27,618 nt of DNA from Chara braunii (GCA_003427395.1 BFEA01000607.1:623607-651224); one strand, 5' to 3'; positions 1-10,631 are shown, numbered from the stretch's first letter. The notes: generated by a model from the letters alone, not told the origin. A program made the numbers and translations.

Positions 1-379
1 GCAATCACATCCAGGAAAAATACTAGATCTCACTGCAATAATGTAAATATTGCTAGATGGCAATCACGCATATATGTAGATAGAGGCATTAGTAGATGAT
101 CTACAAACAAACAATCACACCACACACGAGACATATGTGGCATTTTGTCTNATCACACAATGNTAGACAACCACTGCATTATACANCTACAAACATATAC
201 AATGTACATAAGATAGGCCATTCATTNCACAAATGTAGCCAAATGCTGAGTCGCAGTCCAACATCACNAACATAGCGTATACAATCACACACAGACATTG
301 GCNTTTAGGTCNTGTTTACCTGTAAGACATAGCACCTTGCATGTATGATATATCCAGGAACTCTGTGATCTTNGTAAAT
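1..379. other. AT-rich non-coding sequence with scattered single Ns
   Basis: No coding region is supported here. Eight isolated ambiguous bases lie at 151, 163, 186, 227, 268, 303, 312 and 373, which suggests a low-quality consensus. The motif CAATCAC recurs (near 2, 61, 113 and 284), but I could not establish a regular period. Confidence 0.5.
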
Positions 380-522
380 TGGGACGCTGGGCCCGTTTCC
401 CAGCAGGTGCTGCTCCCCACCAATAGATGGAGCCTTCCCCCGGACCAGCTAGAGGTGACTGATCCTACCAGCACCTTAAGCTGCCTCCGAAGATGACCTT
501 AAAAAAAAAAAAAAAAAAAAAA
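380..522 (+). mobile_element. Short SINE-like copy with poly-A tail (family 2)
   Basis: The block at about 380-425 (GGGACGCTGGGCCC, then AGCAGGTGC, then CCCACCAATAGAT) recurs in reverse orientation at about 19466-19525 and, truncated, at 25290-25317. In all three cases a poly-A tract lies 3' of the block (here 501-522), as expected of a retroposon 3' end. No tRNA-like promoter boxes are visible in this copy, so it is probably 5'-truncated. Confidence 0.55.
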
Positions 523-524
523 GC

Positions 525-672
525 GTTTGGTCATTTGAGACCACCTCTGGAGGTGGTCTCAAAAAGGGTACCCCCGCGGCCTCGCAGGCCGCTGACATTT
601 GGTCACGATTTGAGGCATTTGGGTACAGGGCCAACCCCGTGTGACCACAAAAATGCCTCAAATTTTGGGATT
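525..672. repeat. Cluster of inverted repeats between two A-rich tails
   Basis: There are three nested or adjacent hairpins. One has perfect 14-bp arms at 534-547 and 550-563 (TTTGAGACCACCTC with a 2-base loop). One has 7-bp arms at 576-582 and 586-592 (GCGGCCT). A 13-bp pair, ATTTGAGGCATTT and its complement, lies at about 609-665. The block sits between the family-2 SINE tail and the LINE 3' end and may be the remnant of a small TIR element. No target-site duplication was recognised. Confidence 0.5.
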
Positions 673-702
673 TTGGTTCATTTGGTCCCCGTGTGAGTAT
701 GC

Positions 703-1122
703 CCTTTGTTTTTTTGTTTTTCTTTATTGCCAATGAACACTTGAAACGAGGCTGGGGACCTCACAGCTCAACCAGGGGTTATCCCGGCAGCATCAGCCGG
801 TTTAGCTTAGGTGCGAATCATCCTCAATCCTCCATCCAGGACGCTAACTGAAGACCCAAATTATAGCACAACCAAACATATAGAACAACTCTTGCCTGTC
901 GTCAAAAAAGTCCCATATTCCAATTCTATTCCTACCTACAGCTAGCCTACCTCTATTCTATTCTAGTCCACAGACCTAGCAACGGTCTGGCACTCGGCCC
1001 AAATGCGGCCCAGAAGAAACTTGTTCCGTTTGGCATCACTGACACTCTCCCACCCTCCACTCTTGCGGTCTACTGTGACCGCCGACTGGAACCGAGTGCA
1101 CCTGGTTCAACTGTGCCACTAA
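703..1122 (-). other. LINE 3' UTR and A-rich tail
   Basis: This non-coding stretch follows ORF2 on the minus strand. It ends with AATAAAG and then an A-rich run with scattered C and G (plus-strand 703-727), which marks the LINE 3' end. No conserved coding sequence was seen. Confidence 0.7.
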
Positions 1123-1940
1123 CTACTGATTCCAACCCCCCAGTACTAACCTACCCTCCGGAGATATGTGGGCCAGCCCCGGAGGCCAGCCCCAGGCCCC
1201 AAGTATGGGTGAACCATGCGAGACCCAAAGGGCAGGCCCCTCGTGCCACTTTCCTAGACCTATCTGCTCTGATCGTTGCTGCCAACAACGTCTTGAACAT
1301 CGGATTCTGCTTGTTTTTCTGGGATGTCCACTCCCTGAAATCTGAGGCTGTTCCGGTCCAACCAAATGATCCAGAGGATGATAGCCCTGCCCACCTGGGC
1401 CACGTAGCCCCAACCTTCGTTACTGCTAACGGTCAGCGGGAGGGCACCTAGCATGAACCATCTCTGTCCCAGTAGGTCTGTTCTTCCGGCGAACCTCTTC
1501 CAGTGGAACTCCTACCACCTCCACCACTTCCTGGATCTAGTACATTCCCACCACAGGTGCAGCGCTGACTCCGGCGCTTCCTGACATCTGTCACAGAGAA
1601 CCGTGACTTCCACCCCTCTGTCTCTCAGCCATTGAGAGGTGGGAACAGCGAGATGGGACTGCAGCCAAAGCAGAGAAGCCAGTTTTTGTGAGGGGATCAT
1701 TTGCAGTTGAGCCCACAGTCTGGAAAGCTCCACCTCAGAGGGAGGGGACAAATTCGGCAGCTCTCTAGACCAGCGGTTAGTTACTTTGTCGCAGATAGTG
1801 CCGGACTGATGTTTTCGTTTAAGAACGAGGCAAGCCGTCAGATTCTCCAGGTCCGTCACCAGTTTCCCCTCCACCAGCCAGCCCCAGGCACGTGAGTCAA
1901 TCCTCAGTTGGTTGAGCGGCCTCCCGTCCTCACCAGGACA
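1123..1940 (-). pseudogene. LINE ORF2 C-terminus: zinc-binding RT tail
   Basis: This is the C-terminal part of the retrotransposon polyprotein. The open frame from 1874 down to 1260 is broken by one TAG at 1514-1512. Residues 94-111 of the upper segment give C-x2-C-x8-H-x4-C (CDRC ... H ... C), the arrangement of the zf-RVT region that follows reverse transcriptase in plant LINEs. Downstream, GRAIILWIIWLDRNSLRF matches the usual C-terminal tryptophan/arginine-rich helix of these proteins. A frameshift near 1905 separates this part from the upstream frame, and a shift near 1260 would extend it to about 1123. In living elements the zinc region helps target-primed reverse transcription; this copy cannot make an intact protein. 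Confidence 0.8.
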
Positions 1941-4497
1941 GGAATCCTAGGCAGGCTCCGTTCCTCTCGTTCAACCATCCTCACTCGCACTTCCTTCAGT
2001 CCGGCCAGGCCGTACTGCCATCGCATCCCAACTCTTTCCTGTTTCGGAAGGTTCGGCAGTGAGCGTTTGTACGTTTCTAGCCAGCATTTCCCAGAGTGGT
2101 CCTCTGTCCAGCTCTCCAATCTGCAGTACCAGCCTGGTTCGTCCGTCTCCCAATCGTACCACGTATCAGGTGGGTCAATACCCTCAGGACCTAGTAGCAG
2201 CTTTCATTCTCGCGGGATCGTTTGGATCAACTGCAGCAGTCGGAGTTCCTGGTGCGGGAGTTGGCCAAGTACCGCCTTAAGTTGAAGCGGCCTTTTCCAC
2301 TGGTTGGTGCTGTCGTCCCACAAGTCACCCACTGTGGACACACCTTTTTGAATCCAGCTGTGTCCAAAATTACCTGGTTTTCTTTCCAGCGATAACCAGT
2401 CGCCCTCAGGACCCTTTATCAGGCTGTTTTCAAACAGGTGTTATCGTCTCACGTCTTCCTTGGATTTCGGTGCCAGACTAACCGTCGGTCTGCACTTCCT
2501 ATAGGCTTGGAGGACATCATTCCAAAATCTGGACTTGGGTCGCCTGCGAGCATACGATTCTGTTATGACTACCCAGACGTCAGATGGGCGAGAGAGGCCC
2601 CATTCCTTCGACAACAGCGCTTCAGCCAACAGGATCCAGTCTGCCTTTTCTTCCGCCTCCGCAACCCGAACCAGCCATTTCGCCAATAGTGTTGTGTTTT
2701 GCGAAGCAAGGTCAAGCAATGACAGTCCACCCTCGTCTCTCAGTCTGCAGAGTGTGTCCTATGCTACTTTAGGGATATAGCCCCTATCGGTCTCAACTCC
2801 AGGTTTCCAGATGAACTTTCGCGCGGTCGCCTTCACTGCTTTCAGCATTGGGGTTGAGAACTTGTGGACTGCGGCCACATACCACAGAAGAGCGAAGACA
2901 AAAGCCATTATTGCAAGGACCCTCCCAATGACGGAAAGATGAGGTGCCCTTCCCCAGTTGGTGACTCTCTTATTGACCTTTTCCTCTAGGATAATCTCCT
3001 GTGAAGAGGAGCAATCACCTAGGGTCACTTGAACACCCAGAAACCGCTCCGCTTGCTCTACCGGCACCCGTTCCATTCCCCACTATACCGACAGCGAGAA
3101 GGGTCTGGGGAGGAAGAAGGTGGACTTATTCCAGTTCACCGCTGCCTCCGAAAGATTTGCAAACTTCACCGGGCAGTTCTTAATCGCATTGAGAGACGAC
3201 TTTTCATTCACTGAAATTGCAAACAGGTCATCTGCCAAGGCCTTGACCCTGCATTCCTGCCCTTCCGGCAGCCGCAGCCCTTGATGTCCGGGTGACAGGG
3301 GATGTTGCACAGTAGTGGTTTAAGGTGTAAAACGAACAGCAATGGGGCAAGGGGGCAACCTTGCCAGAGGGATCTTGATACCGCGAACTCCTCTAAAATC
3401 TTGTCATTGACACATACTGCTACGGTGGAATGACAATACATCACCTTTACCCAGCGGCAAAAGGATTCACCGATGCCAACCACCTTCAGGGTGGTAAGGA
3501 TGAAGGTTCAATTGACCCTGTTGTAAGCCTTCTCCAAGTCTAGGAGGAGGACGACCGCGTCCATGTTATCCTTATTGATGAATTTCAGCGCCTCGATTGT
3601 TGTGACCACGTTCTCAAACATCGACCTCCCATGAACGAAGGCACCCTGGTCCCGTTGCACCAGTCCCGGTAGGTAGTTGCCGAGTCTACTGGTTAGAGCT
3701 TTGGCCAACAGTTTGTAGGTCACGTTCAATAACGAGATCGGCCTCCAATTTCGTACTTCGCTCCTGTCGCCTTTCTCAAAGAGCAGCGAGATGATCCCTC
3801 TGGTCATGGTTCTCCCCAGCCTACCGCCTTCCCGGATCTCGTTAAAGAGGTCCACCAAGTCGCCCCCGAACGTCTCCCAACAGGCTTCAAATAATTCGAT
3901 CGGTAACCCATTATCCCCCGGAGCCTTACCCCGAGCCATACCCTGCATTGTTACCGTCCAGTCCTCCATTGTGATTGGTCTCTCTAACCTCAGTCTCCCT
4001 TGTTCTGGTAATCTGCACCTCAGATTGTTCCAAACTTTTGAATTATTCTCCATATTGTCCTCCAGGTCGTCGTAGGGGAGTCTAGTAGTCAAGATGTCTT
4101 GGAAGTAATCCACTGCATGTTTGCACATGTCCTCGTTGGAGGAGGCAGTCGGACGTCCCAGATAATGGGGATGTCTTAATTCTCTCATTTGGACCGACCT
4201 GTTTCGTGGTAGCAGACAGTGAAACGCTTCTTTGGAGATCCTGTTCGATGAGATGATCCCCTTTGCCACCAGGATCTTCACCCTCCATTCATGTTTCTGA
4301 ACCTAGCTCTTCTCCCACTCCTTGACCTCTCGATCCTTTCCTCTGCCCAGAAAAGCTCTGATATTGGATTGCCTCACAGCTTGCTCTCCGCTTCTTCCGA
4401 GTCTACCTGTTACAACACTGTTACAACAGATCCGCTTCGCATTTGTTCCGGTGGTATGCAACAATTTGCGAAAAGGAGTCCAATTTCCGAGAGACAA
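1904..4497 (-). pseudogene. LINE ORF2 central part: reverse transcriptase
   Basis: This is an RNA-dependent DNA polymerase of L1 type. Visible motifs are GKAPGDNGLP and RNWRPISLLNVTYKLLAKAL (fingers) and motif A as LLDLEKAYNRV near 3515, which keeps its first Asp but has Asn where Asp is usual in the AYDRV end. These are followed by QGCPLAP near 3363 (motif B), the catalytic pair ADD at about 3235-3227 (motif C) and FLGV (motif D region) in the 3076 segment. One frame runs from 4497 to 3208, interrupted by a TAG at 4305-4303 and a TGA at 3510-3508. A frameshift between 3310 and 3208 moves to a second frame running down to 2441, with stops at 3085-3083 and 2761-2759. Below 2441 the frame is harder to follow, to about 1904. 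It is clearly a decayed copy. Confidence 0.88.
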
Positions 4498-4540
4498 TTC
4501 TCAGGCCAGCATCGATCCACTCCGTTGTGGAGACAAGAGC

Positions 4541-5376
4541 CTACTTCGCCCGCCTCCAGTCCCTCCAAAAGTTTGCTACCCAACGCATTATGCCCTCGTC
4601 CGACAACAAGTCTGTGTTGAGGTGGAAGTAGCCTGGTCCTCTTTCCCCAAGCGCTGCCAGTGTAACGTCCATGACAACCGACTTGTGGTCTGATAGCGGC
4701 TGATTCTGTTTCTGGACATTCAGTACTTCGCTTGTGGCAACTTCGGACACAAGAAGAAATCAATCCTCCTTCTGACTCCTGACAGCTGAGGAGTATGGTC
4801 GATCCACGTGTAACCTGGCTCAGTAGGGTGCAGCTCCCTGGAGACATCCCTCAAGTTCCAGTGCCCCATCCACCTTAACAGTCTTGCTCTGCTTTGCCTC
4901 ATTTTGTCATCTGCTTTCGAATCCAGTCCCGGACAACACACAGTATTCCAGTCTCCACCCACTATCACTGGCAGATGATCTGACTTAGGGAGAACACACG
5001 GCAGTAGTTCGAAGAAGGCAGCTCGTTCACCTAGCTCGTTAGCTGCGTAAACAGTGGCCAGAGTCCATTCGGACCCGTTAATCGATAGCTTGACCCAGGA
5101 CCAGCGACCCCAGGTGTCGCTATCAAAGTCCACCAGTTGGGCCTCAACTCAGGAATGGGCCAGGATTGCAACCCCCCCCTTGGATCCCCTTGCCGGGGAC
5201 CAAAGCTGGGGACCGTCCCACCAGTCTCTGAGTTGGGCGAGCTTGGCCTCAGATAGCTTGGTCTCCTGTAGCATGATTACATCCAAACGCTGACAGTGAA
5301 TCCAGGTCTTCAATCGAGACCCGTTCTGCCTTCTTCCCGTATCCCCAAGCCTCCATTTCGTGTAGCGATTCTGAGT
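4541..5376 (-). pseudogene. LINE ORF2 N-terminus: APE-type endonuclease
   Basis: This is the endonuclease that nicks target DNA for LINE integration. The frame opens after a TAG at 5379-5377. LQETK (5271-5257), GGDWN (near 4959-4945), YTWIDH, RRRIDFFLC and SDHKSV (SDH near 4693-4685) occur in the order expected of the exonuclease-endonuclease-phosphatase fold. They include the Glu of QETK, the Asp/Asn of GDWN and the Asp-His of SDH, which form the catalytic set in this family. A TGA at 5151-5149 and a frameshift around 4720-4750 break the frame. The start lies close to or overlaps the end of the 334-codon ORF, a common ORF1/ORF2 arrangement. Confidence 0.85.
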
Positions 5377-5401
5377 CTACCCATGAGTCCCTTGAGCTTG
5401 A

Positions 5402-6406
5402 TTAGCAAATTGGATTCCTGTCGGGGGGGGGGTTGTCTCCCCGAGTACCATCAAGCTCCTCGTCTTCCTCCATCTCAGCCCAGTCCACGCTCAAACAACT
5501 GAGAAAGGGGCCAGAAGTCAAGTTGCACGATCTTGGCATGCTTGCATGTAGATTTGCCAAGCACGAAGCAGGCACACCTAGTTTGACCAAGATCTGTGAC
5601 AGAACGTCGGTCGATGCATGCACCAACATGTCCAGAGGAAACAAATCTAGACCCACCGAACGCATGCCAGCCCATTCGGCTGCAGAGAAATGAGCATTGA
5701 TGAAGGCGATCGTGAACCGAACTGACTTTTCCTCGTCGAGTGCGTCGAGTGCGACGGTAATGTTTGGCATATAAAACTGTGGGAAGATCCTGAACTGGAG
5801 CCTGTCCGCAAACAGCAGTCCGACCTTTTTTGAGATTAGTGTAGGCATGGGAAGCTCCGATAGTCCGGTGGTTGGGAGAACCAGCATGTCATCCCTGTCA
5901 TGCATCCCAATAACATACACCGATTGGTTCTGCAGTGAGTAAACCAGTGGGAGGAACTGTTCCTCTCGCGAACGGCCTTCCAGGTCCCTTGTGATGACTC
6001 CTTCTGGAAAGCTCCCGGAGATACGCTCTCTCCTTGAAACGGAAGGGGAGGCTCTCTGGGAGGCAGCATCGTTGTTCTCCTCTTTGTTCACTTCATCTTC
6101 AATTTGAGTTGTGAGATGATCTTGAGGGGCTGGTACCGAGGTGAAACCATTGCGATCTTCCAAGTGTGAATTAGCAGCACAACTTCCACCGGCTCTGGTT
6201 CCTTGGTGTGATCCTGCGCCTGTTGCAAGGCGGTTGTCCATATGGTGGGCAACATAATCCAAGCCTTGACCCGTCCCGAACTCATTCTGGTAATATAGGT
6301 CCATAGCCGCGAGGGTAACGCCCAACGGTTGATAGCCCTGGCCATGCCACTGCGTGGGACCCCATCTAGGCAAATACGGTTGAAAGTCGCTTGCTTGTGG
6401 GTTCAA
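5402..6406 (-). CDS. LINE-encoded 334-codon ORF, probably the C-terminal part of ORF1
   Basis: An uninterrupted frame ends with TAA just before the ORF2 frame. The N-terminal third is rich in Gln, Ser, Glu and charged residues and looks disordered. The C-terminal two thirds are more ordered (for example YSLQNQSVYVIGMHDRDDML and PMPTLISKKVGLLFADRL) and end in an acidic tail, AEMEEDEELDG. I do not recognise a domain. The apparent start at 6406 is only a TTG. The frame continues upstream into an 11-G run (6430-6440 on the plus strand), where a length change would join it to the ORF1 gag frame. It is therefore probably one long ORF1 split by a homopolymer shift. A separate ORF between ORF1 and ORF2 is the alternative. 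Confidence 0.55.
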   Translation of the reverse strand: MNPQASDFQPYLPRWGPTQWHGQGYQPLGVTLAAMDLYYQNEFGTGQGLDYVAHHMDNRLATGAGSHQGTRAGGSCAANSHLEDRNGFTSVPAPQDHLTTQIEDEVNKEENNDAASQRASPSVSRRERISGSFPEGVITRDLEGRSREEQFLPLVYSLQNQSVYVIGMHDRDDMLVLPTTGLSELPMPTLISKKVGLLFADRLQFRIFPQFYMPNITVALDALDEEKSVRFTIAFINAHFSAAEWAGMRSVGLDLFPLDMLVHASTDVLSQILVKLGVPASCLANLHASMPRSCNLTSGPFLSCLSVDWAEMEEDEELDGTRGDNPPPDRNPIC

Positions 6407-6482
6407 ATGTAGAGCAGGGGTTTGACCGAGGGGGGGGGGGAGGTGGCCTCGCCACCGATACCCTCAACCCCGGTTGATTCTG

Positions 6483-7584
6483 CTAACTCACTCGTTCGCC
6501 TCTCCTGGCACTCACGGCCTGACCTCCACTACTTCCTTCTCTTCTGTTGGAAGCCGAGCGCTCCTCATCCCGGATCTGATGTGAGGTCCCCGGCGGGCGA
6601 GTCCCCTGCTCCCTGCCGCTTATTGCCGGGTTCTCTTCCCTGGCCGCTGACTGGATAAAACGATTATCCGTCGGGCGTTGAGTCCGGGGACCACTGCTGC
6701 CCCTCTGTAATTGCTCACCAGCGTCATCCTCATCGACTCTGGGACAACCCTCCTCTTCAATGTGGAACCACCACTTACACCTATCACACCATGGGGTGTG
6801 CTTGCATACAAACTTAATCCGTAGTAGTTCCTCTCCTAAGCGGATCGGCATCTCTGGTTCGAAGTTGTCCTCCGCTTCCCTCACCAGTTTCAAAGTTTAA
6901 ATTCATAAGTTTGGGGCGAGTGCGGTCTTGTTCTGGTGGTAGACTATTAATGGCATGACTCATAGACGTCTCCACCATACTTTCTACGTGGAACATTGCG
7001 CGAAGGGGAACTCGAATAGCCATAACCCAAAACTTTGTCTCGTCTTCCTGGCGTCTCGTTTCGTCCAACTCCGCCCTGGTGAGCCAGGGTTTGAACAACA
7101 TGCCGTACTCCACTCCTCTGATAGTCACGGTGTCTTCAACTTTCATGATCATCCACTGCGCAACTTCCCTGGACTTAGCTACATAAGAGACTACATTCGG
7201 CCCTTTTGCATGTACCCTCCCTCGTTTCGTACTTCGGTCGAAGATTCGCTCCTCGTACCATCCGTTCTCATAAGCTCGGATCAGGTCTTCCCTTACGCAC
7301 ATTGGTAGGTCCCTCGCTTCCCCCTGAAAGATTATAGTCACTGTTCTTTCTTTAAGCCAAAGCGTGGTCAGCTCATCTAAGCAAGGATTGACCACGAACG
7401 TACATATGCCCCCTTCTATTACCCATTATCTATGGTGAAACTTGTCTGGGAGAACGCCGTCGTCATAGCACTTGGAGATCAACAATCTCATACGATCTTC
7501 ATCCGAGAGTGGAACGTCCGCGTGCCTAGGAGGGGAACGGCCTCTCTCCTGCTGCTGGCCAGCACCCCGACCCCGAGATGCCAT
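6483..7584 (-). pseudogene. LINE ORF1: gag-like RNA-binding protein with zinc knuckle
   Basis: The start is the ATG at 7584-7582 (MASRGRGAGQQQ). It gives 52 codons before an in-frame TAA at 7428-7426. The same frame then continues to about 6895, where a +/-1 shift moves it to the frame ending at 6483. The middle (KFWVMAIRVPLRAMFHVE ... RPKLMNLNF) resembles the DUF4283-like region of plant LINE gag proteins. It is followed by the Cys/His cluster CDRCKWWFHIEEEGC, which is C-x2-C-x4-H-x5-C and thus one residue longer than the standard C-x2-C-x4-H-x4-C knuckle. The C-terminus is a disordered Arg/Ser/Gly-rich stretch. The likely role in a living copy is binding LINE RNA. The family call is from motif appearance only. 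Confidence 0.7.
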
Positions 7585-7620
7585 AGTATTAACCGCGTCA
7601 CTAATTCCCCCCTACTATAG

Positions 7621-8150
7621 GATACTACCAACTCGCCACTCGGTATGCCGAAATTTGCCGCATCAATGGCGGGCCCCCACTCCGGCGCACGCCCAACAAT
7701 CCAAACCGCAGCTCACACACCTTCGCATCATCTAGTTGATCACACTTTCACACGTTAACGAAATTCACCTGGCTAGGTTAAAGGGGGACAGCCACGTGGT
7801 CGATCTTCTTCCAACAGATCGCTTGGAAATTACCGAGCACGACAACCGACTCACCAAGGGCATCATGGCGGCGCCTCTCGATGATGGCTGGACCAATACT
7901 ACCTGGAAACATGCACTTAGAGCGGCCAAGCGCCAACCACCGTGTTCCCCCCGGCCTAGAGTCCGCAGGGAGAGCTAACCCTAGCTCCTGACACGCTACC
8001 AGTAGCGGCCGGATTAACGCAGCGTTAGCGCTACCCTCGGACTCGCGGCCTTCCCGTCTTTCCCATTACCCTCTCGCTAACGCTACTTTCTTCCATTGTG
8101 TTGCCAATTTCCACAAAAACATCGGTGTCAGAATTTCGGTCCAAAAGCAC
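7621..8150. other. LINE 5' flank or 5' UTR, no gene seen
   Basis: This could be the 5' UTR of the minus-strand LINE, since it lies directly upstream of its ORF1, but nothing marks the true 5' end. Around 7965-8095 there are short imperfect palindromes (AACGCAGCGTT near 8018 and repeats of GCTAACGCTA/TAGCGCTA type). No coding region is supported. Confidence 0.4.
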
Positions 8151-9047
8151 TTGGAGGTCGCTCGCCACGACCTCCGTATCCCCCCGCCTGCAATGGGCTT
8201 TCATGGAGGGCGGCATTGGTCATCCCTACTTATGGCGACTCACCCTGGCAGTAGGCTTGGCTTGTCTCGTAGTGCTGGCGAGTTCTTGCCACGCGTGGTG
8301 AGAATTTCTGGTCCAAAGCTCCCGAGACACGCATGTGGCGAAACGCCAGCACCATTCCACTGCTCCACCACCCGCCACAGTCCAGTGTTGAGGTCGGGAC
8401 GATTACCACAAATCGTGTGGTGGCGGCGACCATATGGAACCATGCATTGTTTTCTGCCACTATTTTCGTGTTCTCGGCCTCGCCACCACTCGCCACGATT
8501 CCTGGCAGATGGCGAGCAGTGGAACGACGCCCTGAGAGAAGAATGTGCCAAAGCTGTACGCACCGTTTTGAACCAGATTTCGGATTTTGCCCAGTACACG
8601 ACAGGGAACCCCCACGGCCTGTTCTCCTATCCACCCCTTCTAAGGCTTGGAGCCCACTGGTCGGTGGCTGGAAAAACTCCTTCATCGCAAAAAACTGCCC
8701 AAGGTCACTGGAAAAAAATTGGGACGTTTAGATGCGACCCAGCCGCCAACGTCTGGCGAGGCTCTGGAAACGGCAAGGCTTGCCGCATTAGGAAAAACGC
8801 GAGGGGCCCCTCCCGAAAAGGAAAGTGCATACTAGCCCGCGTGGACCAGCAGACATGTTACCTCCTGGTGCCTCTCGTCTTTGTCCAATGGGAAGTCTGT
8901 GCGGCCCGTGGACTATACCACACCCTATCGGCCTCTGATGCCAACGGATGGCACTTTGCCCTCCCTACCCTGTTGGAGGGGACTTTGGAAAACGACTGTC
9001 GGTTCTGGCGGAGACTTTCCCAGCTGCCAGCCATGAAAAAAAAGTGA
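8151..9047 (+). other. Unrecognised GC-rich region with a 298-codon open frame
   Basis: A long plus-strand frame is open from 8151 to 9047, but opposing frames (8685-8230 minus, 8333-8731 plus) are also open. A stop-poor GC-rich composition may therefore explain it. The product has no motif that I recognise, and there is no clear Kozak context at the first ATG. The DNA is studded with TGGCGA/TCGCCA words (for example near 8276, 8336, 8487, 8493, 8513 and 8754), several arranged as small inverted repeats. Those suggest a decayed repeat rather than a gene. Confidence 0.25.
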
Positions 9048-9059
9048 AGAACTGCTTTC

Positions 9060-10629
9060 TGTAGCTCGCGACTTTCTGCGCGACTATATTTTGGGGGCTG
9101 AATGAGAGGGTCCGACTCAATTGCACAAGTACCCCCATTTTTTTTAGAAAACTTGGTCCCATGGCGGTTGGCAGTTAGAATGCGCCTTAGCAAGCGCGAA
9201 AATAATTGTTGTTGTAGCTTCTTTCTTGTTTTGCTGGAAATGGGGAAGGGAACATTGACACGATCATCGCGCGGGAAAAGTCTTTTTAAATTTTGAAATA
9301 CGGGAGTAATAGGAATTAAGACTTTAATTAGACTAGGAATTGGGGGTATCCTAATTTTGTAACGGATTTTTGTTGTTGTACCTATACGATACTCGCGTGC
9401 GCTTTGCTGCGCCCTGCCTTGCGCTCTGTTCCTGCCGCGCCTTAATTCTAATCACAACTGTAATCTCTTTCTGCTCCTTCTTGGCGAGTACGGGTGTAAC
9501 TGTAATCTTTTCCTTCTTGATTTCTTTCCGCGCTAAAACATGTGTCCCTTTTTCGTCTATCTCATTGACCGAAAATATGCATGACTGGATCGATGCGTGG
9601 AGAGTGGCTACGTCCCCCACGTCGCGGCTCGGTCATGCAGCTGTAGGCACTTCCTTCTTCCCTCTTCCTTCTGCTTCGACATAATTCGGGACTGTCTCGC
9701 GCAAATACAGAGTGCTATAAAGACGACAAACGCGACTAATTCGCTCTCTAATCTACACTTTGGAGTTAGCGCGGTCGAGAGGATTAACTACTAACGAGCG
9801 GAGACAGAATGATGAGTAGGGAGTTGGGCGATTTGACGAGCTCAAGCTGATGTTGAGTGTGCGGGGTTGACGAGTGACCGCGAAGGACTGTGGCACGCGG
9901 GCAAACCCGGCTGCATGCTTGGATTAAGTGGGGTGACAACTCCTTGATTATTGGTAGGTGCGAGGTGACAGACTGCCCACATCGGAGAAGCGTTGAAAGA
10001 TAGAGAGCTCGATGTGCTAGAGTGGTGTTTTCTCTCTGCATACTCTATATAATTTTGATTTTGGTATTGACCATCTTCGTTTGCGGCAATCTCGGATTTT
10101 CTTTTCTTCGATTGATATGTGAATTATTTCTTTCTCACCCACCTCTTTCTTTATGATAAACTAGGGATGTATGGTGGTTGCAAAGTCGATTGATTGTTTG
10201 GTTGCCTCGAAAGCATGAATGTTATCGATTGTCAAGTTGAGGGATTATTGCATGTATGGTTCAGACGTCTTGTTGTCTGATGTATGGGAAGTTGCTCCTT
10301 CTCTTCTCCTTTTATGCTCCCGTATGTTTGTGTATGTTGCCTTCATTGGTTGTCTAAAGTCTATGTATGTTGTCTTCATGGATAGACCGAGCGTAGAATA
10401 GATCCATGCATAACGAGCTGTCTTAAACCTTGTTCGAAACAGATCTTGTGCACGCACGTATACGAATGACCAAAAAGGCGGTCCTTACATATACGTGTGT
10501 CCGCATGATCCGTCTCCAACCAGACTGCGCCGCGAACGCACACATGTATGAATTGTCTACCGCATGGGCGAGGGGAACGCAGCCCTAAGGTAGCCAAAGC
10601 AATTAGACTAAGAGTGCACACGCGCGTGC

Positions 10630-10630
<1 letters not shown>
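9060..10630. other. Unassigned intergenic stretch
   Basis: No supported coding region was found; all frames are short. A TATAAA (about 9716-9721, in GTGCTATAAAGACG) could be a core promoter, but nothing downstream identifies a transcript. An LTR is possible but no paired terminal copy was found. Confidence 0.35.

Positions 10631-10631
<1 letters not shown>

Larger units (their letters stand above)
703..7620 (-). mobile_element. L1-type LINE (non-LTR retrotransposon), nearly full length, inactivated
   Basis: Read on the minus strand, the order is ORF1 (gag-like with a CCHC-type knuckle), a further ORF, then ORF2 with an APE-like endonuclease, reverse transcriptase and C-terminal zinc-binding region. 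The 3' UTR ends in AATAAA (plus-strand TTTATT at 722-727) followed by an A-rich tail (plus 703-721). This order is that of plant-type L1 elements. The coding parts are broken by at least seven in-frame stops and several frameshifts. The 5' boundary is set loosely just upstream of the ORF1 start, and no target-site duplication was identified. Flanking 7620-8050 could be its 5' UTR. Confidence 0.85.

Noticed and set aside
10578-10600. CCTAAGGTAGCCAAA resembling the conserved 28S rRNA segment (R2 insertion region)
   Set aside because: The match is only about 13-15 bases and the flanks do not resemble 28S rRNA, so it is most likely chance.
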